Assembly: GCF_047250365.1 (NCBI RefSeq)
Contig: NZ_JBLBVL010000004.1
Coordinates: 62,001 to 126,000, forward strand
Length of the DNA: 64,000 nt
Direction of reading: 5' to 3'
Origin: Thaumasiovibrio sp047250365
GTDB taxonomy: Bacteria; Pseudomonadota; Gammaproteobacteria; Enterobacterales; Vibrionaceae
Shown here: positions 43,340-52,693 of the stretch, piece by piece
Position numbering within the stretch: the stretch's first letter is position 1
Layout of the letters: every line of letters starts with the position of its first letter
Program-made: the position numbers and the translations under genes
The notes under the pieces: generated by a model
What the model was told of the DNA's origin: nothing
The model's input: the letters and a program-made list of their open reading frames with translations, nothing else
Databases searched by the model: none

Positions 43340-44458
43340 ATGATTATCGGCGTACCTAAAGAAATTAAAGTTCATGAATACCGTGTCGGTATGGTGCCAG
43401 CCTCAGTAAAAGAGTTGGTTGCGAATGGACATAATGTCTGTGTCGAAACCCTAGCGGGTGCGGGTATTGGTTTTAGTGACGAAGATTATATTGCAGCTGG
43501 CGCAGAGATCTTGACGACGGCAGCGGAAGTGTTTGCAAAAGCAGACATGATTGTAAAGGTAAAAGAACCTCAAGCGGTAGAGCGTGCAATGTTGCGTGAA
43601 GACCAAATTCTATTTACTTACTTGCATCTTGCTCCGGACCCAGCTCAAACAGAGGACTTGATTAACAGTAAAGCGGTGTGTATCGCATACGAAACGGTAA
43701 CAGATAACAAAGGTCAGCTACCTCTATTAGCGCCGATGTCAGAAGTTGCAGGCCGTATGTCTATTCAAGCGGGTGCGTTTGCTCTAGAAAAATCGCGTGG
43801 TGGACGTGGCATGCTGCTTGGTGGCGTTCCAGGCGTTGAACCTGCAAAAGTGGTTGTTATTGGTGGCGGCGTTGTTGGTGTAAACGCGGCACAAATGGCG
43901 GTTGGCCTACGTGCAAATGTCGTTGTACTTGACCGTAATATTGACACTTTACGAGCGATTGATGCACAGTTTGGTGGCAAGGTTGAGACAGTATACTCGA
44001 CTCAAGCATCTATTGAGAAACACGTTCTAGACGCTGATCTGGTTATCGGTGGTGTTCTTCTAAAAGGTGCTGCTGCGCCGAAGTTAATCACAGCAGATCT
44101 TGTTAAGCGCATGAAGTCAGGTGCGGCGATTGTGGATGTTGCCATTGACCAAGGCGGTTGTGCAGAAACATCTCACGCAACAACGCATAGTGAGCCAACT
44201 TTCATTGTTGACGATGTTGTGCACTACTGTGTCGCTAACATGCCGGGTGCGGTTGCTCGCACATCAACGTTCGCGCTAAACAATGTAACACTGCCTTTTA
44301 TTGTTGCACTGGCGAATAAAGGGTATAAGCAGGCGCTGTTGGATGATAAGCACCTGCTTAATGGCTTGAATGTTATGCACGGTCATGTCACTTGTGAAGA
44401 AGTGTCGGAAGCACTGAACCTACCGTACGTGCCAGCAGCAGACATGTTGGCGAAGTAA
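43340..44458 (+). CDS. ald: Alanine dehydrogenase
   Basis: The enzyme interconverts L-alanine with pyruvate and ammonia using NAD. The 372-residue protein is of standard length with MIIGVPKEIKVHEYRVG, VKVKEPQAVE, TYLHLAPDP, the nucleotide fold GGGVVGVNAAQMAVG and the C-terminal NMPGAVARTSTFALNN. It is monocistronic, with a terminator after it and candidate CRP sites before it. Confidence 0.96.
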   Translation: MIIGVPKEIKVHEYRVGMVPASVKELVANGHNVCVETLAGAGIGFSDEDYIAAGAEILTTAAEVFAKADMIVKVKEPQAVERAMLREDQILFTYLHLAPDPAQTEDLINSKAVCIAYETVTDNKGQLPLLAPMSEVAGRMSIQAGAFALEKSRGGRGMLLGGVPGVEPAKVVVIGGGVVGVNAAQMAVGLRANVVVLDRNIDTLRAIDAQFGGKVETVYSTQASIEKHVLDADLVIGGVLLKGAAAPKLITADLVKRMKSGAAIVDVAIDQGGCAETSHATTHSEPTFIVDDVVHYCVANMPGAVARTSTFALNNVTLPFIVALANKGYKQALLDDKHLLNGLNVMHGHVTCEEVSEALNLPYVPAADMLAK

Positions 44459-44480
44459 CGGTCTCCATCAGTTGTTTATA

Positions 44481-44513
44481 AAAAACACCTTCTCTTAGGA
44501 GAAGGTGTTTTTG
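44481..44513. terminator. Rho-independent terminator after ald (bidirectional)
   Basis: AAAACACCTTCTC/GAGAAGGTGTTTTT with a short TTAG loop and T-run. Symmetric enough to work on both strands. Confidence 0.92.
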
Positions 44514-44546
44514 TTTTTGGGCTAATGCCTATCGGATACAAGGTGT

Positions 44547-44575
44547 AAAAAAAGCTCACGATATTGTGAGCTTTT
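44547..44575 (-). terminator. Terminator of the DUF3010 gene
   Basis: AAAGCTCAC/GTGAGCTTT with a GATATT loop; on the minus strand the hairpin is followed by a run of seven T residues. It lies 11 bases after the DUF3010 stop. Confidence 0.88.
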
Positions 44576-44585
44576 AATTCTTCAA

Positions 44586-45017
44586 TTAGTAGTCGCGTTT
44601 GTTTAGGAATGCAAATGCGGTATTGAAAGCTTCTTCCTGGAATGGTTTCAGACCAACATCTTTGGCTTTCATTGTCAATGGTGTGCGTTTTAAGCTGTCT
44701 TTGCTCTGCTGGGCAGTGAGTACATCAACCTTAAGTGTATCAATAAGCTGAATCGCTGCTTCTAACTTAAAGCTCAGGCCTGGTGCAGCAAGCTTCCCTT
44801 TAGACATACGCTCGCGGATAACGACATGCTCAATTTGATAGTCTTGCATTAGTTTTGCGAACTTAGATTGGAATTCAGCCAGCATTTCCGTGTCATGATC
44901 AACTTTGATCGATACAGCAGTAACGCGACAATCGTGAACAGCCATCATTCCTTGATGCATAGAAGCCAATACCACAACTGCTTCATTATTTTTAATTTCT
45001 ACGGCGCAAATCTTCAT
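44586..45017 (-). CDS. DUF3010-family protein
   Basis: The 143-residue protein MKICAVEIKNNEAVVVLASM... has the look of an RNase H-like nucleotidyl fold: beta strand start with CAVEIKNNEAVV, middle IEHVVIRERMSKGKLAA and later KVDVLTAQQSKDSL. It matches what I know of the DUF3010 family from vibrios and relatives. The function is unknown; a nuclease-like fold is only a suggestion. Confidence 0.75.
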   Translation of the reverse strand: MKICAVEIKNNEAVVVLASMHQGMMAVHDCRVTAVSIKVDHDTEMLAEFQSKFAKLMQDYQIEHVVIRERMSKGKLAAPGLSFKLEAAIQLIDTLKVDVLTAQQSKDSLKRTPLTMKAKDVGLKPFQEEAFNTAFAFLNKRDY

Positions 45018-45122
45018 TTTGTCATCTCGATAGGTTTTTGGCGCATTATAGTGGACTGAGTACTAAATGCCAGCATTGGCTATCAGTGAATCCCGCTATA
45101 TCGACACCTTTTTTAGCCAGAG

Positions 45123-46004
45123 CTAGAGACTAATGTCGATCTTTTCTGCTAACGACATTGCTAAGTTATTATCGTAATATGCTGCTTCGTTAATAAAGTG
45201 TGGATACGCATCATAGTTACCTTGCCAAACGACTTCCTCACCATTGAACAAGCTAAAGATTGGGTCCCCTTGTCTTAACAGCTTGAAATCAGCATCTTGT
45301 ACATGCTTGTGGACCATTCCGATACGTTCACCATGCTCATCCATTGGTAATGACAAGGTCTCTTTATACCGATAGGCTGAATAACCGTTGAGGGTAGGTA
45401 GTGCTTGCGTATTGTAAAGTTCGACGAAGTCGAGAATGTGGTGGGTCATCGTTTCCATTTGTTCAAGTACATCTTGGCGCAATACCGACTGTGGTTGAGG
45501 GCCAACTTCAACAATGACGCCTTGTGCGGTAATCGAACTGAGAAAACCGTGCTCTTCGACACTGCATTGGTCTTCAAATACAACAACAACTTCGGGCATT
45601 TTCTCCGACACATAGCTACCCAGTTGACGGTTAAAGTCGTCTGACTGTAGTAGGATCAGTGATGGTCCCATATTACTGGTGGTATTGTGTAAATCGATAA
45701 TAAAGTCACAATTGGCATCACCTTTAGGACCCAGTTGTTGGTTGATAACTTTGGCACGGCTCTGCTCGTAGTTAGCTAACGCAGAGTTGCTTAAATCAGG
45801 CAGTGTAAACTGACGATTCAGATCGCTATCGAGGTAGCGTTTGTTATTGTCGAATGCCTTTGGGTTAGCGAACAGTGTTTGACACGCGAGACTAGGGCGA
45901 GCAATGGCAGTGGGGTCTTCTTGCCATTTTTTCAACAAGTATATTCCGCTAAATTCATTTCCGTGCGTGCCACCAACAATGGCCACTGAGGTTATCTTAG
46001 TCAA
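45123..46004 (-). CDS. Aspartoacylase (TTG start)
   Basis: The 293-residue protein closely resembles vertebrate aspartoacylase in motif order: VGGTHGNEFSGIYLL with zinc ligands His14 and Glu17, DLNRQF, DLHNTTSNMGPSLIL with the third ligand His, and VEVGPQPQSVLRQDVL. It should hydrolyse N-acetyl-aspartate or related N-acyl amino acids, rather than N-succinylglutamate (AstE). The start codon is TTG with AAGGA seven bases upstream. No partner catabolic gene is adjacent. Confidence 0.9.
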   Translation of the reverse strand: MTKITSVAIVGGTHGNEFSGIYLLKKWQEDPTAIARPSLACQTLFANPKAFDNNKRYLDSDLNRQFTLPDLSNSALANYEQSRAKVINQQLGPKGDANCDFIIDLHNTTSNMGPSLILLQSDDFNRQLGSYVSEKMPEVVVVFEDQCSVEEHGFLSSITAQGVIVEVGPQPQSVLRQDVLEQMETMTHHILDFVELYNTQALPTLNGYSAYRYKETLSLPMDEHGERIGMVHKHVQDADFKLLRQGDPIFSLFNGEEVVWQGNYDAYPHFINEAAYYDNNLAMSLAEKIDISL

Positions 46005-46270
46005 CTCAAGGTCCTTTTCTATTTACGTCACTCATGTTCGACAGTGTACGTTGAATTTGCATTATTTCAATGTCATAACGCGGGCAATTTGGCGGTATTT
46101 ACGCTGTTATGCCTTGTTATTACATCCATTTGTTCAGTCTGATTGGTGCTGAAGAGGTTCTGTTCTGATGCGATGAATGAACTATTTGTTATGTGATTGT
46201 TACGCTATTTCTGAGGGTAATTGCATCGTATGCTTGAACAGTCGATATTATGAGTGGTGAGATCAACCCT

Positions 46271-49075
46271 ATGGATGCCAAGTTTGCAGCACTACGAGAA
46301 ACGCTAATAAGGAAAATACCTGCTGAGCGAGTCATTGATGATCCGCTACAAAGAATGGCATTGGGTACCGATGCGAGTTTTTATCGCCTTACTCCAGAGC
46401 TTGTTGTTATGGCGGATAATTTGGATGAAATATGTTGGATAGTGCGCCATTGCGCTGAGTATGGCATTCATTATACCTATCGGGCCGCGGGCACCAGTCT
46501 GTCTGGACAGGCACTATCAGATTCACTGCTTATCACCTTAACACCGCGATGGCGTCAACATGAAATTCATGAACAAGGTGAGCGGGTCACGCTTCAACCT
46601 GGTGTCATTGGAGCCGAAGCAAATCGATTATTGGTTCCGTTTGGGCGCAAAATAGGTCCAGATCCAGCATCCATTAACACGTGTAAAATCGGTGGTATCG
46701 CGGCAAATAATGCGTCTGGTATGTGCTGTGGTACTGCGCATAATAGTTACCAAACTTTGGATGGTATGACGATTGTGATGTGGGATGGCACGGTATTAGA
46801 TACACGTAGTACTGCCAGTGTTTCTGCTTTCAAACGAAGCCATGCCCCGTTTATTCATGCTTTAATGCAGCTAGTGATGACGTGTCGTGCAGACGATGAG
46901 CTGGTGTCGCTGATTCAACACAAATACCGTTTAAAAAATACCACCGGATACAGTTTAAACGCCTTGATTGATTACCTTGATCCTATCGATATTATTCAGC
47001 ATCTCATGATTGGTTCAGAAGGCACGCTTGGGTTTATTGCTGATATTACGTACCGCACTGTTATCGACTATCCATATAAAGCGACGGGTTTATTTGTATT
47101 CTCCTCGATAGAGGCAGCGTGCAATACCGTCAGTTTGTTAGCTAATACTGACGTTGTTGCGGTGGAGCTTATGGATTGTCGCGCATTGGCATCGGTGGCC
47201 AATGATCCGGCCATGCCCAATGTGATTGCCAAATTGGAAGGTGAGCCTGCCGCGCTGCTGGTTGAGATTCAATCGGCGGAAGAGGCGTTATTGGTGACAC
47301 TGAGTGATTCAGTTCAAGCATTAATTGAGCAGCAAACTCCGAGTGCGCAAATTGCGTTTAGCCAAGATAGCACCGTGGCACAGCAGTTGTGGTCGATAAG
47401 AAAAGGCCTATTTCCAGCCGTGGGAGCCGTGCGTGAAACGGGCACGACGGTAATTATAGAGGATGTCGCGTTTCCGATTGATAGGTTGGCTCAGGCAGTG
47501 CGTGATTTGCAGATGTGTTTTACACAGTTTGGGTATGACGAAGCGATCATTTTTGGTCATGCGCTAGCAGGGAATCTCCATTTTGTCTTTACGCAGAGCT
47601 TTGAGTTAGAGAGTGAGGTGGAGCGCTATGGGAAATTTATGGACGCGGTGTCTCATTTGGTCGCCATTGAATATCAAGGATCCTTGAAAGCAGAACATGG
47701 CACGGGGCGCAATATGGCGCCTTATGTCGAACTGGAGTGGGGTGAGAAGGGGATGGCCCTGATGCGGCAGATTAAAGCCTTATTTGATCCCAAAGGACTA
47801 CTTAATCCAGGTGTAATTATTAATAGTAATAAGCGTGCTCACTTGTCCGATCTAAAACATATGCCAGCAGCACATCCCTTGGTCGATAAGTGCATCGAGT
47901 GCGGTTTTTGTGAGCCAGTTTGTCCTTCTCGTCATTACACACTTACGCCGCGTCAGCGCAATACCGTGTTAAGGGAATTGAAGCGTATGGAGCTTGCGGG
48001 CGACGATGCGGAGCGTTTGCGTGTTTGGCAGCAGCGCTATCAGCATTTAGGGGTTGATACATGCGCTGCCACAGGGGTATGTGCTGAACGTTGTCCAGTA
48101 GATATTAACACTGGCGAGATGATGCGCCAGTTGCGCCACTCACACGGCGGTGCAGCAGAGCGTATCGCTACATGGAGTGCTGAGCATTTTGGTGCAGTGG
48201 AAAATATGAGCCGCGTAGGCGTTAAAGTGAGCACTGCCAGCCAGCGGTTGCTGGGTAAACGCCTCACTCGGGGCGTCAGCCAGTTGCTTTTACGTATGGG
48301 CGGACCATTATGGCCAGCAGAAATGCCAACGCTCGCGCCGAACGTTAAGACGTTATCTATCTCCAAACTGAGTAAGCATAAGGTCGTTTATTTTCCTAGC
48401 TGCGCAACGCGCGTGATGGGACCTCAATCCAGCGCAGTTGACGCGCGGAGTGTGATGGAGGTGACGGTGTCACTATTGGGGCGTGCTGGCTTCGATGTCA
48501 TTATTCCAGATGATGTTAATCGCTTATGCTGTGGCATGCCGTTTCACAGTAAAGGGTATGCTGAGCAAGCCGAGAAAGCGTCGCTTCAACTAGAGCAAGA
48601 ACTGTTTAATGCGAGTGCAAAGGGACAATATCCTATACTAATGGACACAAGTCCGTGTAGTGCCCTGAGTAAAAATCAATTCACGGCGTCGATGTCGATC
48701 TATGAGCCCTTCGCTTTTATTGCAGAGTATGTGCTTCCGTTACTTCCAATTACTCCGAAAGAGGCAACAGTGATGTTGCATATTACCTGCACATCGCGCC
48801 GTCGTGGTCTCGCTCCCATTATGGAGCAGGTTGCCCGCGCCTGTGCCAAAGAGGTGGTGATACCCGACGATATTCTGTGTTGTGGTTTTGCTGGTGATAA
48901 AGGGTTTACGCAACCTGAACTGAATGCAGCGGCTTTAGCAACATTGGCCACCCAGGTTCCCGAGACGTGCACGGAAGGGTATTCAAATAGTCGTACCTGT
49001 GAGATAGGGCTATCACACCATAGCGGTATAGAGTATCGCTCCATTTTATACTTGGTTGATGAGGTGAGTCGCTAG
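46271..49075 (+). CDS. FAD and 4Fe-4S D-lactate dehydrogenase-type oxidoreductase
   Basis: About 934 residues if started at ATG 46271 (GTGAG upstream), or 941 from 46250. It contains an FAD-binding PCMH domain (YRAAGTSLSGQ, DPASINTCKIGGIAANNASGMCCG), the FAD-oxidase C-terminal domain (AEHGTGRN), two 4Fe-4S motifs (CIECGFCEPVCP and CAATGVCAERCP) and two CCG-type cysteine domains (CCGMPFH, CCGFAGDKGF) typical of glycolate/lactate oxidase-like Fe-S subunits. One polypeptide thus joins what GlcD/GlcF or Dld-Fe-S split. Likely membrane-associated quinone-linked D-lactate or other 2-hydroxyacid oxidation. Confidence 0.88.
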   Translation: MDAKFAALRETLIRKIPAERVIDDPLQRMALGTDASFYRLTPELVVMADNLDEICWIVRHCAEYGIHYTYRAAGTSLSGQALSDSLLITLTPRWRQHEIHEQGERVTLQPGVIGAEANRLLVPFGRKIGPDPASINTCKIGGIAANNASGMCCGTAHNSYQTLDGMTIVMWDGTVLDTRSTASVSAFKRSHAPFIHALMQLVMTCRADDELVSLIQHKYRLKNTTGYSLNALIDYLDPIDIIQHLMIGSEGTLGFIADITYRTVIDYPYKATGLFVFSSIEAACNTVSLLANTDVVAVELMDCRALASVANDPAMPNVIAKLEGEPAALLVEIQSAEEALLVTLSDSVQALIEQQTPSAQIAFSQDSTVAQQLWSIRKGLFPAVGAVRETGTTVIIEDVAFPIDRLAQAVRDLQMCFTQFGYDEAIIFGHALAGNLHFVFTQSFELESEVERYGKFMDAVSHLVAIEYQGSLKAEHGTGRNMAPYVELEWGEKGMALMRQIKALFDPKGLLNPGVIINSNKRAHLSDLKHMPAAHPLVDKCIECGFCEPVCPSRHYTLTPRQRNTVLRELKRMELAGDDAERLRVWQQRYQHLGVDTCAATGVCAERCPVDINTGEMMRQLRHSHGGAAERIATWSAEHFGAVENMSRVGVKVSTASQRLLGKRLTRGVSQLLLRMGGPLWPAEMPTLAPNVKTLSISKLSKHKVVYFPSCATRVMGPQSSAVDARSVMEVTVSLLGRAGFDVIIPDDVNRLCCGMPFHSKGYAEQAEKASLQLEQELFNASAKGQYPILMDTSPCSALSKNQFTASMSIYEPFAFIAEYVLPLLPITPKEATVMLHITCTSRRRGLAPIMEQVARACAKEVVIPDDILCCGFAGDKGFTQPELNAAALATLATQVPETCTEGYSNSRTCEIGLSHHSGIEYRSILYLVDEVSR

Positions 49076-49145
49076 GAAATTGCGCAGTAATAAATTGTTA
49101 CATAAATTACAATGTTAACATTTTGTGATTAATCCCAGCTGAATT

Positions 49146-49157
49146 GCAAACGTTTGC
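49146..49157. promoter_or_regulatory. PurR operator upstream of the purine permease
   Basis: GCAAACGTTTGC is identical to the core box at purC. It lies about 210 bp before a riboswitch and 370 bp before the permease start, so its promoter must be close, with a long leader RNA in between. Confidence 0.85.
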
Positions 49158-49356
49158 GCAAAGGTTTGCTTGGCAAGTCACTTACTGCTTTAGGGCGTAT
49201 TGAATTTAAAGGGTCGAATGGCACGTTCATTCGTGTGACGCTGATAACTGCGGTTAACATTGCATTAACATGTTAATGAGGTGCGCTAAGTCACAGAAAT
49301 AACGTTATTGTGTTTTTTGCAATTAACGTTATGATTCGCGTCATATTGACTTGTTT

Positions 49357-49424
49357 GACTGTATATTTTTGGCAATTTGGGCCATAAGTTTCTACGTCTC
49401 GACCTATATTGAGACACTACAGTC
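49357..49424 (+). promoter_or_regulatory. Purine riboswitch, guanine class
   Basis: P1 is GACTGT (49357-49362) with ACAGTC (49419-49424). P2 is 49367-49373 with 49381-49387 (one T-T mismatch) and P3 49396-49402 with 49409-49415. The J2/3 core TTTCTAC (49389-49395) is exact; loop L2 ends GG and L3 starts CC, the pair that forms the kissing loops. J3/1 is ACT, so the specificity base equivalent to C74 (49417) is C, predicting guanine or hypoxanthine rather than adenine. The expression platform is not obvious: no terminator follows, and a 19-codon ORF (49452-49511) lies before the permease. Confidence 0.85.
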
Positions 49425-49519
49425 TGCGTTCTATCGCGAGATAAAACTGCATGGCGCTATTGCCGATCTCTACGGTTAAACAGGCTTATCATACATTTAA
49501 TTTTAGATAAGGCCTTGTT

Positions 49520-50887
49520 GTGAACCTCAACTCCACCCTTAAGATTACCCAACGTAAGACACTAGACTCAACGTTTAAAATTACTGAGCGCCAGTCGACG
49601 GTTTCCACAGAGATTTATGCTGGATTCATTACTTTCCTAGCAATGAGCTACATTCTAGCTGTTAACCCAGCTATTTTGGGCGATATTCCGGGCATGAATC
49701 ATGGTTCGGTCTTTACGGCAACGGCATTAGCTGCAGCGATTGCAACGCTAATCATGGGTGTGTTTGGTAACTACCCAGTTATGTTAGCGCCCGGCATGAG
49801 CATGAATGGCTTCTTTAAGGGTATGCTGTTAAGTGGTTCTATTGCACTGGTATGGCATGAGGCACTGTTTGGCATCTTCTTATCTGGCGTGGTCTATCTG
49901 ATTTTCAGCTTGACCAAAATTCGCCGTAATATGATAGAGGCGATTCCAGAAGACTTGAAGTTGTCGATTTCGGTTTCACTGGGCCTATTTATCGCATTTC
50001 TAGGTTTGAAAAACGCTGGGATTATTGTTTCAAACCCAATTATTTTAGTCAGCATGGGCGACATCACTCACCCACCAGTAATGATTGCATATATCAGTAT
50101 CTTCATCGCATTGGCATGCATGATTCGTAATATTAAACTAGCAACGTTTATTTCGTTTGTTTCTGCCATTATCTTAACCATTTTTGCTGATTTCATTCTT
50201 GGTACCAGCTATGCGCCACTACCAGAGCAGTTGGTTTCTATGCCGCCGAGTATCGAACCAAGCATGGGCGCGATTTTTGATCTGTCTGGTTTCACGGCCG
50301 ACAAATTGATGGATTTGCTGTTTGTTGTCGTGATCTTTTTCATCGTCGATTTCTTCGATGGTTTAAGTACCATTGTTGGTGTAGGACGTGATGCAGGGAT
50401 TATCAGTAAAGATGGTAAAGTGCCGAATGCACGTTCAGCGCTGGTTGCTGATGCTGGTGGCACAGTGATTGGTGCCTTTTTGGGTACTACCTCTATCACC
50501 GCCTTTTCTGAGTCTGGTATTGCTTCGTCTCAAGGTGCTAAAACCGGTTTAGCCGCGGTGGTGGTGTCTGGATTATTCGTGCTATCACTGTTCTTGTTCC
50601 CACTGTTTTCAGTTTTCTCGGCTGCGATGGTAGCACCGGCGATGGTGGTGGTGGGTGTGTACATGATTGGTCGCATTGGGCAAATTAATTGGGAATGCAC
50701 CGAATCACGCATTTCTGCATTTTTCACCATCATGTTTACGGTGCTGAGTTTCTCACCAGCAAATGGTATGGCGATGGGCTTTATCAGCTATGCGTTCTCT
50801 ATGGTTGTTGCAGGCAAAGGCAAACAGGTTCACCCACTAATTTATGGTTTGTCGGTATTGTTCCTTGTATTCCTATTTTTGACTTAA
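49520..50887 (+). CDS. NCS2/AzgA-type purine permease
   Basis: The 455-residue inner-membrane protein has 12-14 predicted helices and matches AzgA-type hypoxanthine/guanine or adenine permeases: YAGFITFLAMSYILAVNP, MLAPGMSMNGFF, FIVDFFDGLSTIVGVG and GTTSITAFSESGIASSQGAKTGL. GTG start with AAGG eight bases before. The start codon follows a PurR box and guanine riboswitch, indicating import of guanine/hypoxanthine. The N-terminus has a repeated STLKIT/STFKIT sequence ahead of the first helix. Confidence 0.92.
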   Translation: MNLNSTLKITQRKTLDSTFKITERQSTVSTEIYAGFITFLAMSYILAVNPAILGDIPGMNHGSVFTATALAAAIATLIMGVFGNYPVMLAPGMSMNGFFKGMLLSGSIALVWHEALFGIFLSGVVYLIFSLTKIRRNMIEAIPEDLKLSISVSLGLFIAFLGLKNAGIIVSNPIILVSMGDITHPPVMIAYISIFIALACMIRNIKLATFISFVSAIILTIFADFILGTSYAPLPEQLVSMPPSIEPSMGAIFDLSGFTADKLMDLLFVVVIFFIVDFFDGLSTIVGVGRDAGIISKDGKVPNARSALVADAGGTVIGAFLGTTSITAFSESGIASSQGAKTGLAAVVVSGLFVLSLFLFPLFSVFSAAMVAPAMVVVGVYMIGRIGQINWECTESRISAFFTIMFTVLSFSPANGMAMGFISYAFSMVVAGKGKQVHPLIYGLSVLFLVFLFLT

Positions 50888-50904
50888 GATAAACAAATAG
50901 AGAG

Positions 50905-50933
50905 AAGCCAGCGCAAATGCACTGGCTTTCTTT
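50905..50933 (+). terminator. Terminator after the purine permease
   Basis: AAGCCAG/CTGGCTT stem extended by GC/GC past a C-A mismatch, followed by TCTTT. Confidence 0.75.
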
Positions 50934-50990
50934 ATGCTTTGAAAATGCAGTCTATGCTTTATGTGAGGCCTTGATGAAAAAGGAGCGAGT

Positions 50991-51143
50991 ATGGAATTGC
51001 GCAACGAACGTGGTGATGTGACTCACTTGGCTGATGATCTTACTCTAAAAGAGATCGTTGATATGGGGCTGTCGATTGAACTGACAGACAAAAAACAAAA
51101 CCCTTATGAGCATTGGGAAAACATTCCTGACTCTGATGAGTAA
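50991..51143 (+). CDS. Small acidic protein, 50 residues
   Basis: ATG at 50991 has the near-perfect Shine-Dalgarno AAGGAG six bases upstream, and a terminator follows the stop, so this is very likely a true small gene. The product starts MELRNERGDVTHLADDLT and ends NPYEHWENIPDSDE; it is acidic, with a short helix (LKEIVDMGLSI) that may be an interaction motif. No family is recognised. Confidence 0.7.
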   Translation: MELRNERGDVTHLADDLTLKEIVDMGLSIELTDKKQNPYEHWENIPDSDE

Positions 51144-51156
51144 GTGCTTTGAAACG

Positions 51157-51186
51157 AAGGCCCTAATAATGTTAAGGGCCTTTTTT
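51157..51186 (+). terminator. Terminator after the small acidic protein
   Basis: GGCCCTAA pairs with TTAAGGGCC (one bulged A), followed by six T residues. Confidence 0.88.
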
Positions 51187-51240
51187 CTGTCTTACAGTGA
51201 GCTTCATTGAGGAGTTCAATCTTCTCCTTAACCATTTGCA

Positions 51241-51939
51241 ATGGACGTGAGTATGTCATCTGTTTTTCCCGTCGTGTTAATCATGCAAAAATTGCTGACC
51301 GAAGCAGGGGAGAGTACCCAAGCACGAGAGATGCAGGCATACATGAAGATAGCTAAGCGGTTTTATGGTGTGAAAGCCCCGGAACGAAAGGCGATCTTTA
51401 AGCAGGCTCAAGCCTATAGCCCAATAGATACATTTGAAAAGTATACGGCATTGATCCGATGGTTATGGAGCGGTCAGTATCGTGAAGAGCAATATTTGGC
51501 ACTTGATGTTGCCGAAGGGTATTCCTGCTTTCGAACGGTGGCAGCAATGGATCTGTACGAAGAGTTGATCTTCAGCGCTGACAACTGGGACGTATTAGAC
51601 CGGCTGGCAGTCGGCCTTGTTGGACCGTTGTTACTGGAGCACAGTGATTTGGAAGCGCGTGTGGTTAAATGGCGCACAGACTCAAATATGTGGGTGCGCC
51701 GTGCCTCTCTATTGGTGCGCCTAAAACATAAGCAAGCCACCAATGTGGTATTGCTCGAAGAAACCATACTGATGTTGGCTCAAGAGGAAGATTACTTCAT
51801 TCGTAAAGCCATTGGTTGGGTATTGCGAGAGTACAGTAAAACCGATCCCGCATACGTGAACGAGTTCTTAAGAAGGCATGTGCTATCGCCGCTTTCATAC
51901 CGAGAAGCGACAAAAATTATGGTCAAATCACTTTCTTGA
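51241..51939 (+). CDS. AlkD-like DNA alkylation repair protein
   Basis: The 232-residue all-helical HEAT-like repeat protein has landmarks of the AlkD/AlkC superfamily: MQAYMKIAKRFYGVKAPERKAIF, NWDVLDRLA, MWVRRASLLVRL and FIRKAIGWVLREYSKTDP. AlkD removes bulky positively charged N3/N7-alkylpurines. Start ATG 51241 or 51253. Its 3' end overlaps the convergent DUF1275 gene by 17 bases. Confidence 0.88.
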   Translation: MDVSMSSVFPVVLIMQKLLTEAGESTQAREMQAYMKIAKRFYGVKAPERKAIFKQAQAYSPIDTFEKYTALIRWLWSGQYREEQYLALDVAEGYSCFRTVAAMDLYEELIFSADNWDVLDRLAVGLVGPLLLEHSDLEARVVKWRTDSNMWVRRASLLVRLKHKQATNVVLLEETILMLAQEEDYFIRKAIGWVLREYSKTDPAYVNEFLRRHVLSPLSYREATKIMVKSLS

Positions 51940-52582
51940 TCTTGAGTTGATAACCGAGGCTGGCACACAAAACGATGACCGCAGGTACTAGCATCGCCAG
52001 CGAGCTTAGAATGTTAAGAAGGCTAGCGCCGACAAAAGCACCGCTTAAAAACGCAGCGAGAATGGCACTTTGAATCGTAACTTGGCGTGTATTTACCTGT
52101 TTACGTACCAGTAACTGACCGATGGCGGAACCCAAATCTGACACAATGCCCGTTAAATGCGTTGTTCTTATCACCGAGCCGCTGTACGTTGCGATCATGG
52201 CGTTTTGTAACCCACAGGCAAAAGAAGCCAGCATTTCGCCCATAATGGCACCGTGGTAAAAGAGATAGGTGGCAGCGAAAAGCACTATTGCTTCTAAAAA
52301 CAGCGCGATTCCGTAGCGTCGTCCAAGCTTTAACGCTTCATTTTTGATTATCATACCGCTGGTCACTGCACCAAAGAAAAACATCGCGACCAGCGTAAAT
52401 AGATACGTACTTGTACCATCATCGCCAACGCTGAGAGCGTTCATCGTTTGGGTGAGCGTTCCTGTAACGTGTGAAACAGCGTTATTTGAAAAGGTTAATA
52501 GTGCGATGGCATTAATGTAGCCCGCACTAAAGGCTAATGATACCGCACCAAGTAGTATCCAAAGAGGAATGCGAGTTAACAT
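51923..52582 (-). CDS. DUF1275 (YoaK-family) membrane protein
   Basis: The 219-residue protein has six or more predicted helices with the DUF1275 pattern: SLAFSAGYINAIALLTF, AVSHVTGTLTQ, ASFACGLQNAMIATYSGSVIRTTHLTG and SDLGSAIGQ. Related YoaK proteins are inner-membrane; their substrate is unknown. It overlaps the AlkD-like gene tail to tail. Confidence 0.88.
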   Translation of the reverse strand: MLTRIPLWILLGAVSLAFSAGYINAIALLTFSNNAVSHVTGTLTQTMNALSVGDDGTSTYLFTLVAMFFFGAVTSGMIIKNEALKLGRRYGIALFLEAIVLFAATYLFYHGAIMGEMLASFACGLQNAMIATYSGSVIRTTHLTGIVSDLGSAIGQLLVRKQVNTRQVTIQSAILAAFLSGAFVGASLLNILSSLAMLVPAVIVLCASLGYQLKIKKVI

Positions 52583-52693
52583 TACAAAGTAACCGTTAAT
52601 TAATGGTTGGAAAAGCGGCGCATTCTATCAGGATATTGCACCTGTTTCATGGTTATTTGTAATGCAAGTGGAGGCTGCCACTTATGAGGTAGA

